47,900 nt of DNA from an uncultured Clostridia bacterium (GCA_947427385.1 CANEHT010000003.1:48001-95900); one strand, 5' to 3'; shown: positions 1 to 9,812, counted from the stretch's first letter. A program made the numbers and translations. Notes: generated from the sequence alone by a model not told the origin.

Positions 1-57
1 GTTGATGAAAAAAAATATTGGCAAAAAATTTTCGATTTCACTGGTAAATATCTTTAG
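1..57 (+). CDS. C-terminal end of an unidentified CDS (partial)
   Basis: An open frame enters from the left edge in frame 1 and ends at a TAG at 55-57. It gives 18 residues rich in Lys and aromatic residues, ending in TGKYL. It converges on the 582-aa gene on the other strand. There is too little sequence to identify a family, and the frame could be open by chance. The 21 bases up to the next stop codon hold only a weak AT inverted repeat. Confidence 0.4.
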   Translation, partial: VDEKKYWQKIFDFTGKYL

Positions 58-78
58 TTAAATAAATCATTAAACTAT

Positions 79-1827
79 TTATTTTGTTTCTTGCTTTATG
101 TTACTTTTCTTATTTTTATTTTCATTTTTAATTTTACTCTTTACTATACTTATCTGACTTGATTTTTGAACTTCATTATTTTTATCATAAAAATCACATA
201 AAGCTTCAATATTAATTTTTCCATCTTCTTTTATAAATTCTTGAACAGAAATATTATTTTTAAAGATATAACACAAAGCTTCATAACTTTTAACCTTATC
301 TTTATTAAAAATACTTGACTTAAATATTTCTGAAGCTTTGTTTATAAAATCATAATTTGAAGTTAAAACTTTATCACAAAATTCTAACTTTTTGCTTATA
401 TCGCCCTCAAAGTTATTAAACAAAAATGCAACTTTTTCATTAATATCATGACGATTTTCTTCTTCATTTTCATGAAAAAACACTTTAATATTTAAAATAT
501 TTTCGTCCAATTTTTCTGCATATTCATTTAACAAATTCAATTTTTCTTCTAAATTTCTTTTTTCATCTTTTGTTTTAGGTAATATTGCATGTCCTATTTT
601 GGCTATTTCTGATTCTATATTTTTTCTCTCTATTAAAATTTCATTATATAATTTGTAAATTGGAAACATCTTTGGATCAGATATTCTCGTAATAGGTAAA
701 TTATAAGCTCCAGTATTAATATCATTACCGTTCCTTAAAGAAATACCTAAAGTATCAATTTGTGAATACATATCAATTAAATCTCTAAATCGAGAATTTA
801 TATTAACTGGAACTTGATCAATATCTCCACGGTTTGAGATATTAGGATCTAATGAACGACAATTTAATTCAACTTCTTTTTGTGAAGCTAAAAGTGCATC
901 ATAAATTTTTTGTGCAGCATCTCTAGGATTTTTAGCTTCATTTAAAAATTTTTGTACAAGCTCAACACTTGTTTTATCAAGTAAAGATAATAAATTACCA
1001 AAAAGATTTAATTCACGTACATTAGAATTAAGAGCCAAATTTTCAAATAATTTAATTCGCAAATTCTCAACTTCTTCCATTGTTGCTTGCGGCTCTAAAC
1101 TAACAATTGTTGTCATTTGAGCAGAAAGATAAACTAAAAAAGAAGAAATATCTCCTAATGCTTGTTCACAATATTTTTTATCGCTTTCGGACAATTTGCG
1201 ATATTTTTCATTATCTTCAGGCAATTCACTATTTCTAAGAATTTCTTCGATTTTATTTTTTTGATTTATTAAATTTTCATATTCCGTTTCTAAATTTTGA
1301 GGAACAAAAGGAATTTTAACAGGTAGCATACTTGAAGAATCTTGTAAATCAAAATGATCCTTATATCTATTTAATAAATCTTCTTGTATCTGATCCAAAT
1401 TTTCATCTTCAATAGGTTCTTCTGGCTTTAAAAAAGTTATAGTACCTCCTCTTAAAAAATCATTCTGCAACAAACCAGATGTCTGATTTTCAATATCCCT
1501 TAATGTAATACCAACTTTACTAATATCACCATTGCAAATATCATTAAATTCTTTACGTAATTCTTCTTCTTTTTCAGGAGTTATTGCTCCATTTAACGCT
1601 TCATAAGTTTCTTTTAAAGTTTCATAAGATTCATTAATTAAATCCTGTTTTTCACTTTCATTAACCTTTTCCATTTCCATTAATTTTTTATTTATACGGG
1701 CAATAGCCGGTGGCCAATAATCTCCCAATTTACCACAAATAAAAGCAGTACCAAAACGAAGAAATAATTGCGTTTTTAAATTTATTCCTGGATCTTGTAT
1801 TAATCCTACAAAACGTGTCTGTGACAT
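79..1827 (-). CDS. Hypothetical protein, 582 aa, helical and charged
   Basis: I do not recognise a family. The start is the ATG at 1827 (MSQTRFVG), preceded by AAGGAGTGA at a good distance; an ATG 21 codons upstream has no such site. The product is predicted to be mostly alpha-helical and rich in Glu, Lys, Asn and Leu. It has no signal peptide and no obvious membrane segment, and the tail (about the last 25 residues) is Lys/Asn/Ser-rich. It lies 41 bp downstream of rbgA on the same strand with no clear promoter of its own, so it may be the last gene of the pot-uppP-glmU-rbgA run. Its composition and polar tail resemble the other unknown proteins in this window. Homology to them is not visible by eye. 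Confidence 0.8.
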   Translation of the reverse strand: MSQTRFVGLIQDPGINLKTQLFLRFGTAFICGKLGDYWPPAIARINKKLMEMEKVNESEKQDLINESYETLKETYEALNGAITPEKEEELRKEFNDICNGDISKVGITLRDIENQTSGLLQNDFLRGGTITFLKPEEPIEDENLDQIQEDLLNRYKDHFDLQDSSSMLPVKIPFVPQNLETEYENLINQKNKIEEILRNSELPEDNEKYRKLSESDKKYCEQALGDISSFLVYLSAQMTTIVSLEPQATMEEVENLRIKLFENLALNSNVRELNLFGNLLSLLDKTSVELVQKFLNEAKNPRDAAQKIYDALLASQKEVELNCRSLDPNISNRGDIDQVPVNINSRFRDLIDMYSQIDTLGISLRNGNDINTGAYNLPITRISDPKMFPIYKLYNEILIERKNIESEIAKIGHAILPKTKDEKRNLEEKLNLLNEYAEKLDENILNIKVFFHENEEENRHDINEKVAFLFNNFEGDISKKLEFCDKVLTSNYDFINKASEIFKSSIFNKDKVKSYEALCYIFKNNISVQEFIKEDGKINIEALCDFYDKNNEVQKSSQISIVKSKIKNENKNKKSNIKQETK

Positions 1828-1868
1828 ATAAATCACTCCTTTTAAAATAAAAAATTTATTTAGCAAAA

Positions 1869-2744
1869 CTATATTACAATATGATGACATATTTTTTTTC
1901 TTTTGTCAAATAAATCATCCAAAAAAATTTTACCAAGTTTGCCACTACGAAACTCATTCAATAAAATTATTGCCGCACGATCCAAATCTAATTCACCAGA
2001 TTTTTTTACAAATCCACGTTTTTTTGAAATATCCGCCAATTTTTCGGCGGCATTTTTTTTCTCAATTCCATATCTGCATTTCAAAATATTTTCGTCAATC
2101 GAATTTAATTTATCTATGAGCTTTAACGCGATCTCATACAAATTTAAATTCATATCTTTTATCGCACCAGTAAATGCTAAATTCAAAGCAATTTGTTCAT
2201 TATCAAACTTTGGCCACAAAATTCCCGGCGTATCTAAAAGTTCAACGTCCTTACAAATTTTTATCCATTGTTTTGATAAAGTTACGCCAGGTTTATCGGC
2301 AGCTTTTGCAATTTTTTTACCGACAAATTTATTTATAAAAGTTGATTTCCCAACGTTAGGAATACCCAAAACTATAATTCGTACCGGTGAAAAAATTCTT
2401 CCACGCTTTTTTAATTTCTCGCGTTTTGCACCCGCAAATTTATTTATCATCTGTTTGATTTCATTAAAACCTTTGCCACTAATTGAATCCACTGGCACAC
2501 AATTATATTCATTAAAAAAATTTACGCTTGCTCGCGTAAATTTTTCGTCTACTAAATCAGATTTATTTAACACTAAAATTTTAAACTTGTTTGTCGCAAA
2601 ATTTTCTATATCAGGATTTTTACTACTTATCGGAATTCGTGCGTCAACTATTTCAATTACGATATCAATTAAAAATAAATTTTCACTCAAACTTTTTTTA
2701 GCTTTTGCCATATGTCCCGGATACCAATTGATATTTTGTTTCAT
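1869..2744 (-). CDS. rbgA: Ribosome biogenesis GTPase RbgA (YlqF)
   Basis: This is a circularly permuted GTPase needed for late assembly of the 50S subunit in Bacillota. Visible: the family start WYPGHMAKAKK (residues 7-17), the G4 motif NKSD (60-63) placed before the G1 P-loop GIPNVGKST (127-135), and the G3 motif DTPG (171-174). The permuted G4-G1-G3 order is diagnostic. The length of 291 aa is close to the usual 280-290. I chose the ATG at 2744 because GGAAA lies 9 bases upstream; the GTG and ATG just before it are too close to that site. It sits between threonine aldolase and the 582-aa gene, all on one strand. Confidence 0.95.
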   Translation of the reverse strand: MKQNINWYPGHMAKAKKSLSENLFLIDIVIEIVDARIPISSKNPDIENFATNKFKILVLNKSDLVDEKFTRASVNFFNEYNCVPVDSISGKGFNEIKQMINKFAGAKREKLKKRGRIFSPVRIIVLGIPNVGKSTFINKFVGKKIAKAADKPGVTLSKQWIKICKDVELLDTPGILWPKFDNEQIALNLAFTGAIKDMNLNLYEIALKLIDKLNSIDENILKCRYGIEKKNAAEKLADISKKRGFVKKSGELDLDRAAIILLNEFRSGKLGKIFLDDLFDKRKKICHHIVI

Positions 2745-2778
2745 TCGCATCACTTTCCAATTTATATTTAATTTGAAC

Positions 2779-3804
2779 TCATAATACTTCAGCCAATAAT
2801 TTTATTTCTTCTTCAGTCGTAGCCCAACTCGTAACAAATCTAACTACGGTATGATCGGCATCATATTTCTCCCAAAAACTAAAAATAACTTTTTCTTTTA
2901 ATCTTTCTATCTCGCTATTCGATAAAATAATAAATTGTTGATTCGTTGGTGTTTCCATATAAAATTTATATCCTTTTTTCTTCAAAATTTCTTTTAATTT
3001 CTCCGCCATTTCAATCGCATTTTTACTTATTTTAAAATATAAATCGTCCTCAAATAAAGTATCAAATTGAATTCCTAATAGTCTTCCTTTTGCTAATAAT
3101 GCTCCATGTTGTTTTATAAGCTTAGCAAAATTTTTGGGCGCATTATTTTTAGTAAATACTACTGCTTCCCCACATAATGCTCCAACTTTTGTACCACCAA
3201 TATAAAAAACATCACAAAATTTTGCGATATCAGCTAAAGATACATCCGTTTGTTTACTTACTAAAGCATAACCTAAACGTGCACCATCCATATATAATGA
3301 TAATTCGTATTTTGAACAAATTTTTGCAATTTCATCTAATTCATTTTTTTCGTATAAAGTTCCATACTCTGTTGGATGTGAAATATATACCATAACCGGT
3401 GAAACCATATGCTCACGATTAAAATCATTATAAAATGTTTCTAAATAATTATTTAATTCTTCCGGTACAATTTTACCATTTTTACTTGGGACTTCTAAAA
3501 TTTTATGGCCAGTAAATTCAACAGCTCCAGCTTCATGAATATTTATATGGCCACTTTTCGCAGAAATAACTCCTTCATATTGCTTAAGCATTGTATTAAT
3601 TACTATTTGATTTGTTTGTGTTCCACCAACTAAAAAATAAATATCTGCTATTGGACAAGCACATGCTTCTTTAATTTTTTTAATTGCACTTTTACAATAA
3701 ATATCATTTCCATATCCAGATAATTTTTCAAAATTTGTATCATTTAATTTTTGCAATACTTTAGGATGAGCGCCTACATTATAATCATTTTCAAAATATA
3801 ACAT
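2779..3804 (-). CDS. ltaE: Low-specificity L-threonine aldolase family (PLP)
   Basis: This is a PLP enzyme of the beta-eliminating lyase/threonine aldolase family, expected to cleave L-threonine or allo-threonine to glycine and acetaldehyde in the cytoplasm. Visible: the N-terminal FENDYNVGAHPKVL typical of the family, the co-factor site D173 in YMDGARLG, and the Schiff-base lysine K206 in YIGGTKVGAL. The length of 341 aa is normal. The start has AAGGAGATATTTCT directly upstream of the ATG. It lies 26 bp after glmU in the same transcription direction. Related PLP lyases acting on other beta-hydroxy amino acids cannot be excluded. Confidence 0.9.
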   Translation of the reverse strand: MLYFENDYNVGAHPKVLQKLNDTNFEKLSGYGNDIYCKSAIKKIKEACACPIADIYFLVGGTQTNQIVINTMLKQYEGVISAKSGHINIHEAGAVEFTGHKILEVPSKNGKIVPEELNNYLETFYNDFNREHMVSPVMVYISHPTEYGTLYEKNELDEIAKICSKYELSLYMDGARLGYALVSKQTDVSLADIAKFCDVFYIGGTKVGALCGEAVVFTKNNAPKNFAKLIKQHGALLAKGRLLGIQFDTLFEDDLYFKISKNAIEMAEKLKEILKKKGYKFYMETPTNQQFIILSNSEIERLKEKVIFSFWEKYDADHTVVRFVTSWATTEEEIKLLAEVL

Positions 3805-3830
3805 AGAAATATCTCCTTATCATATGTATT

Positions 3831-5156
3831 TTATTTTTTCCATCCATTTTTATTAATTTGCCGCTGCCGTGCAATTGCTAATGAATTTTCAGGAACATCT
3901 TGAGTAATTGTCGACCCAGCTGCAATATAAGAATTTTTACCAACGTTAACCGGCGCAATTAAATTTGTATTACAACCAATAAATGCTCCATCTTCAATTG
4001 TCGTACGGAATTTTTGTTTACCATCATAATTTACTGTAACCGTTCCACATCCAAAATTTATATTTTGTCCAACATCTGAATCACCAACGTAAGTCAAATG
4101 AGAAATTTTTGTCCCAGAACCAATATTTGAATTTTTAAGCTCAACAAAATCTCCAACTTTAACATTTTCATCAACAATACAATTCGGTCTGATATAAGCG
4201 AACGGACCAACTTTTGTTTTGTTTTTTACCATAGAATTTAAAACGACACTATAAGAAATATTTACATCATTAAAAATTTGTGAATCAAAAATTTGTGAAT
4301 TTGGGCCGATAACACAATTTTGACCAATATATGTTTCCCCATGCAAAAAAGTATTTGGATAAATAATTGTATCGCGTCCAATTTTTACATCATTTTCAAT
4401 AAAAGTTGCATCTGGATTAATAATTGTCACGCCGTTTCGCATATGTGTCTCATTAATTTTTTTTTGCATTAAAGCAGAAGCATAAGCGAGTTGAATTTTA
4501 TCGTTTACTCCAAAAAATTCTTGTGAGTCCTCACAACAAAAAATTTTTATGTCATCATTAATTGATTTAATAATTTCCAGTGCGTCTGTTAAATAATATT
4601 CACCTTGAGCATTATCATTACTCAAAAGCTGTAACGCCGTTTTCAATAAATGTGAATCAAATAAATAAACACCGGTGTTAATTTCTTTTATCTGTGTTTC
4701 ATTTTCATTTAAGTCTTTATCTTCGACAATACGTAAAAATTTTTCGCCATTTCTCAAAATTCTGCCATAACCTTTTGGATTTTCAAGGACAGTAGAAATT
4801 AGAGCGGCACTGCATTGCGTCTCAATTAATTTTTTCAAAGTATCAGAAGTAATAAGTGGCAAGTCGCCGTTCAAAACTAAAACTTTTTCGCCGTCATTAA
4901 TAAATTTTTGGGCACACATTACAGCATGTCCAGTACCAAGTTGTTCATTTTGTAATACGAATTCGACATCGGAAACATTTTTTTTCACAACATCAGCTTT
5001 ATGCCCAACGACAACAATAATATCAACGATTCCGGCATTTTTACAAGCATCGATTATGTAATTAATCATAGGTTTGCCACAAATTTTATGTAAAACTTTA
5101 GGCAGGTCGGAGTTCATACGTTTGCCCTCGCCTGCCGCTAAAATTATTGCTTTCAT
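3831..5156 (-). CDS. glmU: Bifunctional GlmU: UDP-GlcNAc pyrophosphorylase / GlcN-1-P acetyltransferase
   Basis: It makes UDP-N-acetylglucosamine for peptidoglycan: the C-terminal domain acetylates glucosamine-1-phosphate and the N-terminal domain couples the product to UTP. Visible: the nucleotidyltransferase signature LAAGEGKRM (residues 6-14), GTGHAV and the LVLNGDLP region. About 200 residues of left-handed beta-helix hexapeptides follow, with YVGDSDVG and GCGTVTVNYDG near the acetyltransferase site. The length of 441 aa is slightly under the common 455. The start is ATG 5156; a TTG just upstream is possible, since GAGGG sits 8 and 11 bases from the two. It follows uppP by 14 bp, so two cell-wall precursor genes are adjacent. 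Confidence 0.96.
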   Translation of the reverse strand: MKAIILAAGEGKRMNSDLPKVLHKICGKPMINYIIDACKNAGIVDIIVVVGHKADVVKKNVSDVEFVLQNEQLGTGHAVMCAQKFINDGEKVLVLNGDLPLITSDTLKKLIETQCSAALISTVLENPKGYGRILRNGEKFLRIVEDKDLNENETQIKEINTGVYLFDSHLLKTALQLLSNDNAQGEYYLTDALEIIKSINDDIKIFCCEDSQEFFGVNDKIQLAYASALMQKKINETHMRNGVTIINPDATFIENDVKIGRDTIIYPNTFLHGETYIGQNCVIGPNSQIFDSQIFNDVNISYSVVLNSMVKNKTKVGPFAYIRPNCIVDENVKVGDFVELKNSNIGSGTKISHLTYVGDSDVGQNINFGCGTVTVNYDGKQKFRTTIEDGAFIGCNTNLIAPVNVGKNSYIAAGSTITQDVPENSLAIARQRQINKNGWKK

Positions 5157-5170
5157 CAAAAATCATTCCC

Positions 5171-5953
5171 TCATGCAAAAAATAATTTCAAAAAAAATTG
5201 GTCTACGAAAATAAAAAATGCCAACACAAAAACATAATATGAAAAAAATTTCAACTTACTTTCATTTATTAATTTTAACATAAATCTAATTGACAGATAT
5301 CCCGAAAAAATTGCGGCAATAAATCCAAAAATAATTGGCAGTGAAAAAGAAAAATTTTGATTTGCAATAACATTTTTTAATTGCAAAACAGCCGCTCCGA
5401 TTATCGCTGGAATCGAAAGTATAAAAGAAAACTTCGCAGCCGAATTTTTATTCAATCCACAAGCAAGTGACGCACTTATCGTACTGCCTGAACGTGAAAC
5501 TCCAGGAATTATTGCAACCGCTTGCATAAATCCAATTGCTAATGAGTCGCCAAAAGAAATATTTTCATCATTTTTTTTATTCGCCGCTTTATCGGCATAT
5601 AAAAGAATAATTCCGGTAAAACTAAAAGCTGGCGCTAAAAATTTTCCGCTATCAAATAAATTTTCAATTTGGTCACTAAAAAGTAATGCAACTATCACGG
5701 CCGGCAATGTCGCCACAATAATAAGATAAGAATATTTTTGAAACGGCTTCTTTACAAGCGCAAATATTTTATCCCAAAAAATTATGAAAACCGGTATGAG
5801 CGTACCGATGTGCAAAACAACATCAAAAAACATTGTCGGCTCTTGTATCCGAAATAATTTTTGGAACAAAACCAGATGTCCCGAACTACTTACCGGCAAA
5901 AATTCCGTAATGCCTTGTATTATGCCCAAAATAACTGCTTGAAATATATTCAT
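5171..5953 (-). CDS. uppP: Undecaprenyl-diphosphate phosphatase UppP (BacA family)
   Basis: This integral membrane enzyme dephosphorylates undecaprenyl pyrophosphate to recycle the lipid carrier of cell-wall synthesis; overexpression of the family gives bacitracin resistance. Visible: GIIQGITEFLPVSSSGHLVL near the N-terminus and PGVSRSGSTISASL in the second half, the two conserved catalytic stretches, among about eight hydrophobic segments. The length of 260 aa is typical. The start is ATG 5953 with AAAGGAGTAAATTG upstream. An in-frame extension into potD lacks a ribosome binding site and would add 15 non-family residues. Confidence 0.95.
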   Translation of the reverse strand: MNIFQAVILGIIQGITEFLPVSSSGHLVLFQKLFRIQEPTMFFDVVLHIGTLIPVFIIFWDKIFALVKKPFQKYSYLIIVATLPAVIVALLFSDQIENLFDSGKFLAPAFSFTGIILLYADKAANKKNDENISFGDSLAIGFMQAVAIIPGVSRSGSTISASLACGLNKNSAAKFSFILSIPAIIGAAVLQLKNVIANQNFSFSLPIIFGFIAAIFSGYLSIRFMLKLINESKLKFFSYYVFVLAFFIFVDQFFLKLFFA

Positions 5954-5970
5954 CAATTTACTCCTTTTAA

Positions 5971-6993
5971 TTAATCCTGCGCCAAAACTTCTGTCCAAAT
6001 AATATTATATTGCTTGATAAAATTTCCGAGATCGTGATAAATCTCACAGCGTCCAAAATCTTCGTCACTTAGCCAATAAATTTTATTATCTCGAATTTTG
6101 GACGGCAAATTTTTCAACGCTTCACTATTAACCGTCGAATAATTAATATAATTTGTATTCATAAGAGCGATATCGGGGCGTGACAAAAAATTTATAAAAG
6201 TATTTGCTTCAAATTTATTTGACGAATCTTTCGGAATAACAATCACATCAAACCAAACATTACTTCCCTCAATCGGAATAACATAATCTAAATCAAGATT
6301 TTCATTTTGACAAAACAATGCGTCACCAGAATAAACAACGGCAAGTGCACCCTCATTCCCAATCATTTTATCTTTAACTGCATCGCCAACATACGCCTGA
6401 ACAATTTTTTTTTGCTCAATCAATTCATCTTTTGCCCTATTTAAATTTTTAATATCGCGCGTATTCAACGAACAATGTAATTTTTTCAAAGCAACCGCAA
6501 TTGAATCACGCGGATTATCGTACATGAAAATTTGATTTTTATATTTTTCATCCCAAAGAATTGACCAACTCTCTGGCTTCTCCGCCAAAGTTTTATTATA
6601 CAAAATACCAATGCTTCCCCACATATATGGCATTGAAAATTTATTTTGCGGATCAAAATCTAAATTTTTAAAACGCGGATGTATGAACGAATAATTTGGA
6701 ATGAGTGAAAAATCTAACGGCTCAAGTAAATTTTCTTTTATCATTCGTTCCGCCATGTAATCCGAAATAATTACAACATCATAATTTGCGCCGCCATTTT
6801 TAATCTTTGTATAAGCGTCTTCACTCACTGCAAATGTATCATAATTAATTTTTATTCCCGTTTCATCGGTAAACATATTCAAAACTTTTTCGTCCAAATA
6901 ATCGCCATAATTATAAATTCGTAAAGTTTTTGATTTGTCAGCGCAACCTGTCAAAATAAAAATCAAAAACAAAAACCAAAACTTAAATTTCAT
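5971..6993 (-). CDS. potD: Spermidine/putrescine ABC transporter, substrate-binding lipoprotein PotD
   Basis: This is the periplasmic or surface polyamine-binding component. Visible: a short signal peptide with lipobox LTGC (Cys 17, the lipidation site), then the mature start KTLRIYNYGDYLDEKVL. The PotD-type stretches PYMWGSIGILYN and VVYSGDAL are also present. The length of 340 aa is normal. The gene start overlaps the stop of potC by 4 bp, so translation is probably coupled. Substrate choice between putrescine and spermidine cannot be read safely from the sequence. Confidence 0.93.
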   Translation of the reverse strand: MKFKFWFLFLIFILTGCADKSKTLRIYNYGDYLDEKVLNMFTDETGIKINYDTFAVSEDAYTKIKNGGANYDVVIISDYMAERMIKENLLEPLDFSLIPNYSFIHPRFKNLDFDPQNKFSMPYMWGSIGILYNKTLAEKPESWSILWDEKYKNQIFMYDNPRDSIAVALKKLHCSLNTRDIKNLNRAKDELIEQKKIVQAYVGDAVKDKMIGNEGALAVVYSGDALFCQNENLDLDYVIPIEGSNVWFDVIVIPKDSSNKFEANTFINFLSRPDIALMNTNYINYSTVNSEALKNLPSKIRDNKIYWLSDEDFGRCEIYHDLGNFIKQYNIIWTEVLAQD

Positions 6994-7799
6994 TGAACAT
7001 CACCGGGATTATTCTCGAACTTTGACAAAACTACGTCACGTTTATTGACAACATAAAGTAAAATTAAAACGGCAATGAACATTAAACTTGAGAGTGCATT
7101 TATTTTTGGATTGATACCGCGCCGCGCCATTGAATAAATCAAAACGGAAAGATTATTTACGCCGGAACCTGTTGTAAAAAAACTTACGACAAAATCATCA
7201 ATCGATAAAGTAAATGCCAGCATAAAACCGGTAATAACTCCGGGCATAAGTTCTGGCAAAATAATTTTTCTTAATGCAAAAAATGGTGTCGCGCCTAAAT
7301 CTAATGCCGCTTCAAAAATATTATTATTGAGATATTTTATTCGTGGAAGTACGGAAAATATAACATATGGCACATTAAAAACAATATGCGATAAAAGTAA
7401 TGTCCAATAACCAAAAGTTCCAAAATGAAAAAATCGAAATACAAATACAAATAAAATCATTAATGAAAGTCCCGTTACAATATCAGGATTTGCTAATGGA
7501 ATTCGTGTTACATGCAAAATTATATTTCGTACAAATGAACGCAAATTAAAAATACAAATTGCGGCCGCCGTCCCAATTAAAACTGCAATAGCTGAAGAAA
7601 CAAATGCAACGGATAAAGTATTATACAATGCGTTTAAAATTTTTGGATCCGCAAATAATTCTTTGTACCAATGTAATGAAAATCCATCCCAATGTCCTCG
7701 TGTCCGTGAACGATTAAATGAAAAAAATATCAAAACTATAATAGGTGCATATAAAAATAAAAATATCGTTGCCAGATAAATTTTCTTCAGTAACTTCAA
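6990..7799 (-). CDS. potC: Spermidine/putrescine ABC transporter permease PotC
   Basis: This is the second inner-membrane permease of the PotABCD importer. It has about six hydrophobic segments in 269 aa. The EAA loop that docks on the ATPase is seen as EAALDLGATPFFALRKIILP followed by PG. SIDDFVVSFF just after it is typical of PotC. It overlaps potB by 4 bp upstream and potD by 4 bp downstream, which suggests coupled translation and fixed subunit ratios. Confidence 0.94.
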   Translation of the reverse strand: MKLLKKIYLATIFLFLYAPIIVLIFFSFNRSRTRGHWDGFSLHWYKELFADPKILNALYNTLSVAFVSSAIAVLIGTAAAICIFNLRSFVRNIILHVTRIPLANPDIVTGLSLMILFVFVFRFFHFGTFGYWTLLLSHIVFNVPYVIFSVLPRIKYLNNNIFEAALDLGATPFFALRKIILPELMPGVITGFMLAFTLSIDDFVVSFFTTGSGVNNLSVLIYSMARRGINPKINALSSLMFIAVLILLYVVNKRDVVLSKFENNPGDVQ

Positions 7800-8617
7800 A
7801 ATAAATTTCCTCCTTCATTACTAATATCAATGGAAGAAAAAATAATTCCTACTAAAAAAACTACTCCTATTAATATCAATGAAATTGCACTACCAAAATG
7901 CCAATCTGCTAGCCGTAAAAATTGCTGCTCAATTAAATTCCCTACCAGCATAAATTTTCCTCCACCTAATAAATTTGGAACAATAAAAGTAGTAACGGCC
8001 GGAATAAATACCATTGTTACTCCTGAAAATACTCCCGGTAAACTTAATGGAAAAATAATTTTTATAAAAATAGTAAACGTATTCGCACCTAAATCTTGTG
8101 CAGCCTCTATCGTATTATGATTTATTTTCTCTAATGAATTATAAATTGGCAGAATCATAAATGGTAAAAAATTATATACCGCTCCTAAAATTATTGTTTC
8201 CTTCCGGTATAGTAAATTTATTTTCTGTAAGCCTAAAATTTTCAGTAATGAATTTATTAAACCATTATTCTCTAAAATTGTGAGCCACGCATACGTACGT
8301 AAAAGCATATTCATCCACATTGGAACTAAAAATAAAAATAATAGAGTTGAACTAAAATGAAAATTTTTATCCGCCATAATATATGCAACGGGATACGAAA
8401 TAAAAAAACAAATTGCCGTACAAATTAATGCTAAATTTAGTGAGCGAATAAAAACTTTTATGTAGACCATTTTAAATACGCGCTCAAAATTATTTAGTGT
8501 AAAAAAAATAATTCCGTTCTCAGTTTGAGTAAAAGCATAATACCCAACTAAAATTATCGGAATAACTGTAAAAATTATCATCCATAAAATATATGACGAA
8601 AGGAAAAATTTTTTCAT
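7796..8617 (-). CDS. potB: Spermidine/putrescine ABC transporter permease PotB
   Basis: This is the first permease of the importer. Its 273 aa hold about six membrane segments, with the EAA loop at EAAQDLGANTFTIFIKIIFP. The binding-protein-dependent permease fold and its place between potA and potC fix the assignment. The start ATG is preceded by GGAGAGGTAAA, and the gap to the potA stop is a single base. The C-terminus ends in IDISNEGGNLF, a hydrophilic tail of ordinary length. Confidence 0.93.
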   Translation of the reverse strand: MKKFFLSSYILWMIIFTVIPIILVGYYAFTQTENGIIFFTLNNFERVFKMVYIKVFIRSLNLALICTAICFFISYPVAYIMADKNFHFSSTLLFLFLVPMWMNMLLRTYAWLTILENNGLINSLLKILGLQKINLLYRKETIILGAVYNFLPFMILPIYNSLEKINHNTIEAAQDLGANTFTIFIKIIFPLSLPGVFSGVTMVFIPAVTTFIVPNLLGGGKFMLVGNLIEQQFLRLADWHFGSAISLILIGVVFLVGIIFSSIDISNEGGNLF

Positions 8618-8618
8618 T

Positions 8619-9659
8619 TTACCTCTCCTTTTTCATAATATGAATTAAATCTGGCAATATCTTTAAACTTACAATTGAACCAACTTCCGACATAACTGTA
8701 CTATGAACTTTCCATAGATAATTATTTTGACGTACTAACATTTCATAGTGAACACCTTTGAACGTAACGTTCTCAACTTCTCCATTAATTTCATTAATAT
8801 TTTCTGGTAAAAGTTCAATATCTTCAGGGCGAATAACGACGTCAACTTTTTCATTTAATTCAAAACCTTTATCGACACATTCAAATTTTTTCCCTGCGAA
8901 CTCAACTTCAAAATCTTTAAGCATTACGCCATTAATAATATTACTCTCACCAATAAAATCAGCGACAAAAGAATTTTTAGGTTCATTATAAATATCTTGA
9001 GGCGAACCAATTTGTTGAATAACACCATTGTGCATAACAGCAATTGTATCTGACATCGATAAAGCTTCTTCTTGGTCATGAGTTACGTAAACAAAAGTTA
9101 TGCCAAGTTTTTGCTGCATATTTTTCAATTCAATCTGCATTTCTTTTCGTAATTTTAAATCTAACGCACCAAGTGGTTCATCCAATAATAAAACTTCGGG
9201 CTCATTAACTAAAGCCCGTGCGATAGCAATTCGTTGTTGCTGACCGCCACTTAAAAAATTTACGTTACGGTTTTCAAATCCGGAGAGATTTACGAGTTTT
9301 AGCATGGCTTTAACTTTTTGAGAGATTACAGCCTTGCTGACTTTTTTTATTTTCAAACCGAAAGCAACATTGTCAAATACATTCATATTTGGGAAAAGCG
9401 CATACTTTTGAAAAACGGTATTAACTTGCCGTTTATATGGCGGCAAATTCAAAATACTTTTACCGCAAAATAATAAATCACCACTCGTAGGATTTTCGAA
9501 TCCACCGATAATTCTTAGCGTTGTAGTTTTACCACAGCCACTCGGTCCGAGTAAAGTTAGGAATTCATTTTTTTCTATATATAAATTTATATTGCGTAAA
9601 ATGAAATCGCCATCAAATTTTTTATATATGTCAACTAATTCAATCAAATGATTTTTCAT
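8619..9659 (-). CDS. potA: Spermidine/putrescine ABC transporter ATPase PotA
   Basis: This ATPase energises polyamine uptake. Visible: Walker [10 protein letters not shown] (residues 38-46), the Q-loop in [12 protein letters not shown] signature LSGGQQQR (136-143), Walker B LLLDEP (D160/E161) and switch His194 in THDQEEA. A TOBE-type C-terminal domain follows (about 235-340). The length of 346 aa is normal. The start has GGTGGGTGAGAA upstream. It is the promoter-proximal gene of potABCD, and a sigma-A promoter lies 40-70 bp upstream. Confidence 0.95.
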   Translation of the reverse strand: MKNHLIELVDIYKKFDGDFILRNINLYIEKNEFLTLLGPSGCGKTTTLRIIGGFENPTSGDLLFCGKSILNLPPYKRQVNTVFQKYALFPNMNVFDNVAFGLKIKKVSKAVISQKVKAMLKLVNLSGFENRNVNFLSGGQQQRIAIARALVNEPEVLLLDEPLGALDLKLRKEMQIELKNMQQKLGITFVYVTHDQEEALSMSDTIAVMHNGVIQQIGSPQDIYNEPKNSFVADFIGESNIINGVMLKDFEVEFAGKKFECVDKGFELNEKVDVVIRPEDIELLPENINEINGEVENVTFKGVHYEMLVRQNNYLWKVHSTVMSEVGSIVSLKILPDLIHIMKKER

Positions 9660-9697
9660 TTCTCACCCACCAATTTGAAAAAAAATTACAGTGAATA

Positions 9698-9726
9698 ATT
9701 ATAATAAAATTACAGGTGAAAAACAA
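9698..9726 (-). promoter_or_regulatory. Sigma-A promoter for potABCD operon
   Basis: On the minus strand, -35 TTGTTT (9726-9721) and -10 TATAAT (9703-9698) are separated by 17 bp. Two near-copies of ATTACAGTGAA / ATTACAGGTGAA (9685-9695 and 9709-9720) flank the -10 box as direct repeats and may be a repressor site. The -10 is perfect and the -35 is weak. Confidence 0.65.
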
Positions 9727-9783
9727 TTTTTAATACAATTTTATTTTGTAAAGAAAAAAATGTAACACAAAAATAATTTTGTA

Positions 9784-9812
9784 TTGCATTTTTGTAACAA
9801 AAATTTTATAAT
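9784..9812 (+). promoter_or_regulatory. Sigma-A promoter of the 361-aa unknown gene
   Basis: -35 TTGCAT and -10 TATAAT lie 17 bp apart, about 34 bp before the start codon. The box and spacer (TTG-ATTTTTGT-A, then AAATTTTATAAT) are almost the same as in the promoter at 11017-11045, which drives the paralogous next gene. Confidence 0.75.

Noticed and set aside
1903..2784. Long plus-strand reading frame opposite rbgA (293 codons)
   Set aside because: It is the exact antisense shadow of rbgA, with a low-complexity Phe/Ser/Ile product and no ribosome site; rbgA has all its motifs.
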